Part shown: positions 28,611 through 34,358 of the stretch, piece after piece | Layout of the letters: the number at the start of each line of letters is the position of its first letter | Position numbering within the stretch: the stretch's first letter is position 1 | IMG/VR virus record: IMGVR_UViG_3300025000_000281 | Location: 1 to 34,358 of that record | Reading direction: 5' to 3' (one strand) | Origin: a virus | Length of the DNA stretch: 34,358 nt | Notes under the pieces: model-generated | Seen by the model: the letters and a program-made list of their open reading frames with translations, nothing else | Database searches by the model: none | What the model was told of the DNA's origin: nothing | Position numbers and translations under genes: made by a program

Positions 28611-31287
28611 TACGTGCATCCCCCCCTATATTGACTAACTGACTACCCATCAGCTCCAGCAAACGCCTGTCCTTCTCGGCCTGAATCCGAAACTTTCCGC
28701 TTTCCCTCATGTCCCGGAAAAGTGCCATATCTAGTTCTTTTTCCGATACTGAACCAAGCAGGAACTTGTATTCGTCGCTATCCAACGGGAGGCTTAGAAG
28801 TCTGGTTGCCCTGTCTACTATAGCAAGCTCACCCGACTCGTCCTTTTCGATACTAAGCGGCACGCCTTCGCATAAGATAACATCATCTTTCAGAGCTATG
28901 CTATTAATATAGTTGTCGCTTTTAAACTGGTTTTTGTATGTCAAACTGTAGAACCCATCCTCAAGAGGCCCTACAACATGGACTACTACCCCACCAGTAC
29001 CGTAAGGGGTTTTTATGTGCTTACCCATCAGCGCATGAACCTTATCGGCAAACTCTCGCGGCTGATCGAAAGGATCCGCCTCTGCCTGCCTCGGTTCATC
29101 CTGCCCAACCTTCTTCCAACCCCGCTTCTCCGCATATTCCACAAGGTTTGCTTCGGCCTCTTTCCGCGTCTCGACGTATGGCATCGACGTTGATTTCATG
29201 CAAGTAAGAGCTTCTTCTCCGTCCTTGCAATAGAACGTCCTATATGCCTTTCCTGCTGCTCCGTAGGTTACAAATAAGATGCGGCCATCATTATCCTCGT
29301 AGTGGCAAGTTCTATCGGATGGACTAATTTGCTCTGCATCCGCACTAACTAGTCCACTCGTTTCTGACTGCGACTTTTCCTTAGCGGGAGCCGAAAAACC
29401 TCTACAAGCACGGAATAGCTTACTGTTTTCCTCAAATTCTGCCCAGTTTTTGCACGGCGTGTTAAATTCTCCATTTCCGCATCTATCCCTTTTAATCCCG
29501 GCGCTTGCTGGAATCCTAAACATACACCCGTCCGGGCAGTTGTCATGTATGTTGTGAGTGCTTTTCGGTTCAAAATCGGGATTTTCTTTCACCGGCAAAC
29601 CCTCTACATTAGGTATATGTTCGGTATCGTCGAACACTCCCCGGCAGTCCCCCCATTTTTCTTCCGGGTCCTCAGTATAGCTATCATTAAATAATTTAGG
29701 GTTACTGCACCGATAATGTTCTCGCTCCAAGTGCATCACTTTAACCTTATATCTACATTCATCAGGGCAGTCGAAATGTGTATTCATTGTGTTTTGAAGA
29801 GTGTACTCAGCATTAGATTCTGTTACTAAAACATCAGTTTCCGTTACCGTGATGTCTGTATTTGTTACTGTAGCATCAATTTCCGGCCTATTAAGCTCAC
29901 ACTCGCCGTTCTTGCACATCCAAAAAGGTTGTCCCTGATCTATCACTCTGACAACGTGACTACACTCAGGCGGGCATTTTGCCGTGTACAAGAAAGTGTT
30001 TTTCATAGTCCAAACTGGGTCTGCCGGTTCGTTTATAGTTTCCGGCCCATCATTCACAGCCTCTATTTCTTCCTCAATAAAAAAATCGTCTAAGTTGCTT
30101 TCTCGTACATTGCCCAGCCTCAACTCATCTACCATATGCCAGTCAACAGCCTCTACTTCACACACCGGTTTACTATCATCGTCAGTAAGGTCTAGGGGTA
30201 ATCTAGCCTTAAATAGCTTCTCCTTAGCCTCTTCCTCGCTTTCAGCCCTGATCCTAAAGCTGATTCTCGCCACTACACTGACCTGGCCGTAGAACTCTTT
30301 CAGCGAGCTGTCTTCCTGCTCCGGTTCTACATCCTCGTCCTGCTCGAACAGCATTACATCGTTCCAGACACAACTTTGCTCAGCGTATACAATTGCGGCT
30401 TCTTCCTCTGAATTTGAATCAAACGGGCATCCTACGGGAGATATGCAAACGTCAAATACCTTCTCCCCATCTCTTAGTTTGGCAAGTTTTTTGCTCGTAC
30501 AATCTCCGCATTTATCGGGTTCCGTCAGTATTACAAAACTCTCAGAAAATTCGTTGATGGTCAGTATTTCCTCGTTCGCCTTTTCAGCCTCTTGCCTTGC
30601 CAATTCCTCCTGTAGCCACTTCTCACGCTCACGATTTGCCGCAATTTCGCGCTCTATGGCTATCTCTTCGCGTAGAGCAATTATTTCACTAGCTATGTCT
30701 CTTACCGCCAGTTTCTTCTCAGCAACTCTTTCCCCTAAACGCTCCATGAATTCTGGCCCAAACTTCTTCGCTACCAAAATTTCCTTAGCCTGGCCAACCG
30801 AAATTATTCCACGTGAAATATTCCACAGCACAGATTCGGGTAGCTCCAACAATCGCACCCTGTTCGCTATATGGCTCTGACTCTTACCTAGCCTTTCAGC
30901 AAGTTCCTCCTGCTTCAGACCGGTGTCTAGGAGCAGCTTAAACCCGTTAGCCTCTTCGATGGGGTTAACGTCTTTGCGCTGCAGGTTCTCCACGACCATG
31001 ATTTCAAGCTCCTGCGCTTCTGTGAGGCCGCTTTTTATGACTGCAGGTATTTCGGTAAGTCCTGCCTCTTTTGCCGCTCTCCAACGGCGTTCCCCTGCAA
31101 TTATGCGGTATGTTGGGGATAGAGTTGGTGTCTCTGTGTCAATCATCACAACCACGATAGGTTGCACCACTCCCATACTCCGTATGCTGGCGGTAAGCTC
31201 AGCCAGCCCCTCCGGGCTAAAGTCTTTTCGCGGATTATTAGGATTCGGCACTATCATGTCAAGCGGTATATTTATCATGCTACTCAA
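28603..31287 (-). CDS. ParB/Spo0J-family protein with long Cys-rich C-terminal region
   Basis: I start it at TTG 31287 (SD GGGGTGA; ATG three codons on is the alternative), giving 894 residues, about three times a usual ParB. Residues ~1-230 are the ParB CTPase/N domain and HTH (GERRWRAAKEAGLTEIPAVI, VVENLQRKDVNPIEEANGF, LAERLGKSQSHIANRVRLLELP). A coiled coil follows (EIAIEREIAANREREKWLQ). Then at least three Cys-rich units: KCPPECSHVVRV ... WMCKNGEC, DCPDECRYKVKV ... YRCSN, NCPDGCMFRIPA ... DRCGNG. The last ~300 residues include a separate region with LLSLPLDSDEYKFLLGS. Phage ParB-like proteins may serve plasmid-type partition or gene control. No ParA is in the window. Confidence 0.85.
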   Translation of the reverse strand: MSSMINIPLDMIVPNPNNPRKDFSPEGLAELTASIRSMGVVQPIVVVMIDTETPTLSPTYRIIAGERRWRAAKEAGLTEIPAVIKSGLTEAQELEIMVVENLQRKDVNPIEEANGFKLLLDTGLKQEELAERLGKSQSHIANRVRLLELPESVLWNISRGIISVGQAKEILVAKKFGPEFMERLGERVAEKKLAVRDIASEIIALREEIAIEREIAANREREKWLQEELARQEAEKANEEILTINEFSESFVILTEPDKCGDCTSKKLAKLRDGEKVFDVCISPVGCPFDSNSEEEAAIVYAEQSCVWNDVMLFEQDEDVEPEQEDSSLKEFYGQVSVVARISFRIRAESEEEAKEKLFKARLPLDLTDDDSKPVCEVEAVDWHMVDELRLGNVRESNLDDFFIEEEIEAVNDGPETINEPADPVWTMKNTFLYTAKCPPECSHVVRVIDQGQPFWMCKNGECELNRPEIDATVTNTDITVTETDVLVTESNAEYTLQNTMNTHFDCPDECRYKVKVMHLEREHYRCSNPKLFNDSYTEDPEEKWGDCRGVFDDTEHIPNVEGLPVKENPDFEPKSTHNIHDNCPDGCMFRIPASAGIKRDRCGNGEFNTPCKNWAEFEENSKLFRACRGFSAPAKEKSQSETSGLVSADAEQISPSDRTCHYEDNDGRILFVTYGAAGKAYRTFYCKDGEEALTCMKSTSMPYVETRKEAEANLVEYAEKRGWKKVGQDEPRQAEADPFDQPREFADKVHALMGKHIKTPYGTGGVVVHVVGPLEDGFYSLTYKNQFKSDNYINSIALKDDVILCEGVPLSIEKDESGELAIVDRATRLLSLPLDSDEYKFLLGSVSEKELDMALFRDMRESGKFRIQAEKDRRLLELMGSQLVNIGGDARNG

Positions 31288-31303
31288 TATGTTCACCCCA
31301 TTT

Positions 31304-32932
31304 TTAAATAGCTTTGCGATTTTCAGCACACAATTCATTCAAATTAGCCCGGGTAAGATGTTCGGCCAGTGCCGGAGGTACAGCATTTCCGCACCTGGCA
31401 ACTTGGTTGGCTTTCGAGAAACGGTTCCCCTCGGCGTCCCTGTCAATTATGTAGTCGCTTGGGAAACCTTGCGCCGCGAAAAGCTCGTGTGGCTCCAGCA
31501 TCCGCATTCCGATGTCAATGATCTGATAGTCCTCGCCATGAATAGTTACAAGGCCAAATCTGTGTTTAGTTGTGATAGTTTGGAGTGGCTCATCACAGGC
31601 TTGTCCTACACTATTTCCGTAAAATTTCGTCAAGAAGGCTCTGACCTCTCCTAGATGTGTTCCTCCGGCAGAAACAGTATGCAGCGGTTCTGTAACTGTT
31701 TGACCTATATTCATACCCGGCCCAGTACCGCGAAACTTGATCAGGTGACTAGTTACAAGAGCAAATCGGTTTGCCGTGTCAACTGTCCTAATTGGTTCGC
31801 CTGGTTGCTGTCCTCTCGCGCCTGCCGATGACGTTTCACCATGATACTTTGACAAAAACGCTGTTACTAGAGCGTTGTGGTCAGTGGTCGTTACTGTGTG
31901 TATCGGATGGTCAAGACTACTACCAGAGCCTGTGTAACCGCCGCCGTAGTGTTTAGCCAGGAATGCGGCAACTAATTGAGATTTGCCCATTCCTCCAGCC
32001 GTGATTGTCCCCAATGGGTCGGTTACATTATGGCCAACGCTTTGACCGAACTGTCTGGCTATTACAGGAGCAACTACTCCCCAGCCATTCTTTGATGTTA
32101 TGGTTTTGAAAGGTTCGTCTATAGAGTCACAGTAGTGGTGACTTGACCCGCTATAATTTACTCTCACAATAAAAGGCTTTGGGTTATCTACAACAAACTT
32201 CTGAATTCCCCGGGCAATTCTCCGCATAGTGTTCTCGGCCAGTGGCTTTTTGCGCTCGAATATTGAAGGACAAGGTAATGACCAATCAATTATTTCAGCA
32301 GCGGTTCTCCAGGGTAGAAGTTTTCCTGATTTCACTTCTGGACTATCTGGACTGCCGTTGGTCGGTTGCGGCCAAACAATCGGCCTACCGTCACAGCGTG
32401 CCACCAGGAAAAACCTTTTTCTGATAGTTGGCGCCCCATAATCACACGCTCTAAGCTCCCGATACTCCACCTGGTAGCCTTGACGTTTCAGTGCGTTCAC
32501 AAAAGCGTTGAACGTCCGGCCTTTTTGTTTTGGATCTGGTTTGCCTTCCACAAGCGGACCCCAAGTTTTAAATTCTTCCACGTTCTCCAAGATTATCACA
32601 CGTGGTCGGACAGTAGCTGCCCACCTGACTGCCACCCATGCCAGACCTCGGATATGTTTTTCTACCGGCTTTCCGCCTTTGGCTTTGGAAAAGTGCTTGC
32701 AGTCAGGACTCAGCCAGCACAGCGCCACCGGTCTACCGTTTACCGCTTTTCGCGGGTCTATATCCCAAACTGATTCACAAAAGTGTTCTGTATCAGGATG
32801 GTTAACCCGGTGCATAGCGACTGCTACGGGGTCATGGTTAATTGCGATATCTACCGACCGGCCTATTGCCAGTTCAATACCAGTTGATGCTCCGCCACCA
32901 CCGGCAAAGTTGTCTACTATGATTTCTCTAAT
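31304..32932 (-). CDS. DNA (cytosine-5-)methyltransferase, apparent ATT start
   Basis: Probable length 542 residues. Motif I (DNFAGGGGASTGIE) lies 7-20 residues from an in-frame ATT at 32930-32932, and no ATG, GTG or TTG occurs between this point and the upstream stop. The first ATG (32815) would lose motif I. Motif IV is SPDCKHFS with Cys78, motif VI ENVEEF, motif VIII RKRFFLVAR and motif X VARCGNAVPP. The variable region holds about five repeats of the form DxPxxTITxxxxxxLVxxFLxKxYG. SD candidate: eight Gs at 32940-32947. The target sequence cannot be predicted. Likely role: protecting phage DNA from host restriction. Confidence 0.85.
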   Translation of the reverse strand: MREIIVDNFAGGGGASTGIELAIGRSVDIAINHDPVAVAMHRVNHPDTEHFCESVWDIDPRKAVNGRPVALCWLSPDCKHFSKAKGGKPVEKHIRGLAWVAVRWAATVRPRVIILENVEEFKTWGPLVEGKPDPKQKGRTFNAFVNALKRQGYQVEYRELRACDYGAPTIRKRFFLVARCDGRPIVWPQPTNGSPDSPEVKSGKLLPWRTAAEIIDWSLPCPSIFERKKPLAENTMRRIARGIQKFVVDNPKPFIVRVNYSGSSHHYCDSIDEPFKTITSKNGWGVVAPVIARQFGQSVGHNVTDPLGTITAGGMGKSQLVAAFLAKHYGGGYTGSGSSLDHPIHTVTTTDHNALVTAFLSKYHGETSSAGARGQQPGEPIRTVDTANRFALVTSHLIKFRGTGPGMNIGQTVTEPLHTVSAGGTHLGEVRAFLTKFYGNSVGQACDEPLQTITTKHRFGLVTIHGEDYQIIDIGMRMLEPHELFAAQGFPSDYIIDRDAEGNRFSKANQVARCGNAVPPALAEHLTRANLNELCAENRKAI

Positions 32933-32961
32933 GTCCTCACCCCCCCCTTCATGAGGTTATT

Positions 32962-33402
32962 TTAGTTAAACGGCACATCTGCCGCATCCACCTGCTCAGC
33001 TCCGTCAAACAGGGTTCTTTCCCCATATCTCTCCACCCACTCATCACGGTTCTTCTGAATCAGCCACTTTATATCCGGCATATGATCAACTACTTCCGCA
33101 ACCAGTGGGTATGCCTCTTTTCTCTCATCACCGGCTTTACATACACACCTGGCCGTAAACTGGTACAAGCCATTCATTTCCTGAGCCTGGTAGTGCACAA
33201 TACCTTTGTCGTTGCAGATAAAGCACTCTGGCTGTTCGGGTTTGGCACTTGTGATCACTGTACATTTCGGTATCGTTATGGTTATTCCACATCTAGGACA
33301 CCTTTGCCGCCACTGATTTTCCCCGAAAATAACCTGCTTGCTGCAATTTTTACAGCCTACAGTTTGCCTGGATATTTCAGAAATGTGTACTAGCTTACCC
33401 AC
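32962..33402 (-). CDS. Zinc-ribbon protein, helicase-loader neighbour
   Basis: A 146-residue protein from GTG 33402 (GGAGG 7 bases before; the longer frame to 33423 would include the SD). Cys17-x2-Cys20 and Cys35-x2-Cys38 form a zinc ribbon, and a second Cys-x2-Cys pair (CFICNDKG) with CVCKAG follows. C-terminal helix KWLIQKNRDEWVERYGERTLF. Its start overlaps the end of the DnaC-like gene. The pattern recalls accessory loader proteins that carry a DnaJ-like Cys module. Function inferred from neighbourhood only. Confidence 0.6.
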   Translation of the reverse strand: MGKLVHISEISRQTVGCKNCSKQVIFGENQWRQRCPRCGITITIPKCTVITSAKPEQPECFICNDKGIVHYQAQEMNGLYQFTARCVCKAGDERKEAYPLVAEVVDHMPDIKWLIQKNRDEWVERYGERTLFDGAEQVDAADVPFN

Positions 33403-34039
33403 ACTTAAGCCTCCAATCGTCACCCGTCAACTCGTGAACCTCACACAGTCCCACAAGGCGCGACACTGAACGATCATGTCCTAGCCTGTCCTCTAATTCT
33501 TCAAGCGTGTAGTTTGTTGTCCCAATCACAGGCAACTCAAGCTCAATGCGCTGGTTAAGTAGCATATAAACCTGATCAGCTACCCAATCAGTAGGTTTCG
33601 ATGTGCCTAAATCGTCTAGTATCAGCAAGGGTGACTCTGCGGCTCTACCAAGTATAGGGTGACCACCTTTTAGCACCATACTGCAGTAAAGACAGTTTCC
33701 ATATGGCTTTGACTGGTATTGTTTGACGCTGCAATGCCCATGACAGCCCTGAAAACATTTCTCTGCCAGCTCCATTTTGGTCTGCGTTGCGCTGCCTGGC
33801 CTAAGCTCTGCCAATAAGTCAGACATGCTTGCCCAGTAGACACCCTTGCCTACCCTGTTGGCTATCGCCTGCGCCAAATGGGTTTTTCCTGTTCCTGCCT
33901 GGCCCATAAATAAAAGTCCTTTTTTCGCATCAGGGAACTTTAGGCAAAATTCTTTTGCTCTTTTAACCGTGTCGTTGATGCCTTCATGGGTGGTTAGATT
34001 GTCAAACGTCTTGCCCGTTTTTGTGAACAATCCCAGCAT
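33395..34039 (-). CDS. DnaC/DnaI-like helicase loader ATPase with Cys-rich insert
   Basis: From ATG 34039 (GGAGGT 7 bases in front), 214 residues. AAA+ motifs: Walker A GQAGTGKT (46-53), Walker B LLILDD (138-143), sensor GTTNYT (about 173-178) and a Ser-x-Arg-Leu finger (SVSRL). Between Walker A and B lies Cys95, Cys99, His101, Cys103, Cys116 and Cys119 (CFQGCHGHCSVK ... NCLYC), an uncommon metal-binding-like insert. Such proteins load the host DnaB-type helicase at the phage origin. The gene overlaps the initiator gene upstream. Confidence 0.88.
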   Translation of the reverse strand: MLGLFTKTGKTFDNLTTHEGINDTVKRAKEFCLKFPDAKKGLLFMGQAGTGKTHLAQAIANRVGKGVYWASMSDLLAELRPGSATQTKMELAEKCFQGCHGHCSVKQYQSKPYGNCLYCSMVLKGGHPILGRAAESPLLILDDLGTSKPTDWVADQVYMLLNQRIELELPVIGTTNYTLEELEDRLGHDRSVSRLVGLCEVHELTGDDWRLKCG

Positions 34040-34358
34040 ATTTCCCACCTCCCACCGTTTTATTAATCGCCTTATCGGCTAAAAATTTGTTTATCTGCGA
34101 ATAAAACACGCCCAGCGAGTAACTAGAGCCGGTTATAAAAGCGTCTTTACTGCTAAAAAAAGCGTCTAGCCATGACTTGATTTTGTCCTCCTGGTAATCA
34201 GCAAGCAGTTTTTTAAGCAGGTTCCCGTCTTTGGCTCCGTTAATAACCGGCTTGTCCCCGAACTTTTTAACAAAGCTGTCATGGTAATAATCAATCAAAA
34301 CTTTTACGGATGGATTTTTTTCGTCAGTAGATGTTTTAGTTTTCTTTAGTTTAGTTTC
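34002..34358 (-). CDS. Replication initiator/DnaD-like protein, 5' end cut by window
   Basis: The frame is open to the last base of the window, so the N-terminus is missing. The visible part, about 118 residues, includes TKTSTDEKNPSVKVLIDYYHDSFVKKFGDKPVINGAKDG, then WLDAFFSSKDAFI and YSLGVFYSQINKFLA. This pattern (K-x-LIDYYHDxFVKKFG ... GxFxSQINK) is typical of the C-terminal part of phage replication initiator/replisome organiser proteins of Clostridia, which work with a DnaC-like loader coded just after. An internal TTG at 34298 is not needed as a start. Confidence 0.75.
   Translation of the reverse strand, partial: ETKLKKTKTSTDEKNPSVKVLIDYYHDSFVKKFGDKPVINGAKDGNLLKKLLADYQEDKIKSWLDAFFSSKDAFITGSSYSLGVFYSQINKFLADKAINKTVGGGKYAGIVHKNGQDV

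Noticed and set aside
30923-31654. 243-residue plus-strand ORF across the ParB/methyltransferase junction
   Set aside because: Antisense to two clear genes with strong motifs; composition is that of a reversed coding frame.
32815-32817. First ATG of the methyltransferase frame as its start
   Set aside because: It would remove motif I (FAGGGG), needed for S-adenosylmethionine binding, and the 117 bases upstream are coding in the same frame.
1-34358. CRISPR array, tRNA or rRNA genes
   Set aside because: No regular repeat-spacer pattern and no tRNA- or rRNA-like sequence was noticed on reading; the four-copy GAGTACTC array is too short and lies in coding sequence.

Overview
The window is most of one prophage (or temperate phage genome) from a low-GC Gram-positive host, most likely of the Clostridia. 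The Peptococcaceae/Desulfotomaculum type is my guess, based on frequent GTG/TTG starts, strong G-rich Shine-Dalgarno (SD) sequences, LL-H and BhlA/UviB-type holins, and GLUG and DNRLRE surface domains. Nearly every gene lies on the minus strand, so the phage reads from right (34358) to left.

Right part (34358 to about 26140), early and replication genes: a replication initiator cut by the window edge, a DnaC-like helicase loader with a Cys-rich insert, a zinc-ribbon protein, a C5 cytosine methyltransferase whose only workable start is ATT, a very long ParB-family protein with Cys-rich repeats, a RusA resolvase, small unknown genes and a sigma-region-4-like regulator.

Middle (26140 to 15500), packaging and head: small terminase with four regularly spaced GAGTACTC palindromes inside its gene (candidate pac site), large terminase, a portal fused to a MuF-type minor head protein, a Mu gpI-type protease with a nested scaffold start, a decoration protein, a Mu gpT-type major capsid and Mu-type connector genes. 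The head is Mu-like. I see no Mu transposase.

Tail and lysis (15500 to 2520): tail tube, accessory structural proteins, tail assembly chaperones joined by a -1 frameshift at GGGAAAC, a 756-residue tape measure, distal tail and hub proteins with GLUG and DNRLRE domains, then BhlA-type holin, amidase endolysin and LL-H-type holin, closed by a strong terminator. The tail is that of a long non-contractile siphophage, so the phage is a Mu-head/siphophage-tail mosaic.

Two independently controlled blocks stand out. One (11409-13449) sits inside the tail operon: an intact tyrosine recombinase, a divergent XRE regulator, and a zinc-finger/HNH-like protein whose C-terminus looks like a dead tyrosine recombinase. 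It has its own promoters, operator repeats and terminator. The other (1043-2499) lies beyond the lysis terminator: a very acidic protein, an HTH protein and an HNH-repeat/RHH fusion, under a near-consensus promoter with a palindromic operator in its spacer. This layout resembles anti-CRISPR/Aca operons. Farther left, the same operator half-sites precede a predicted ~95-nt non-coding RNA, followed by an XRE regulator and its terminator. No stretch over 300 bases lacks a gene. The 1-101 edge holds nothing I can call.
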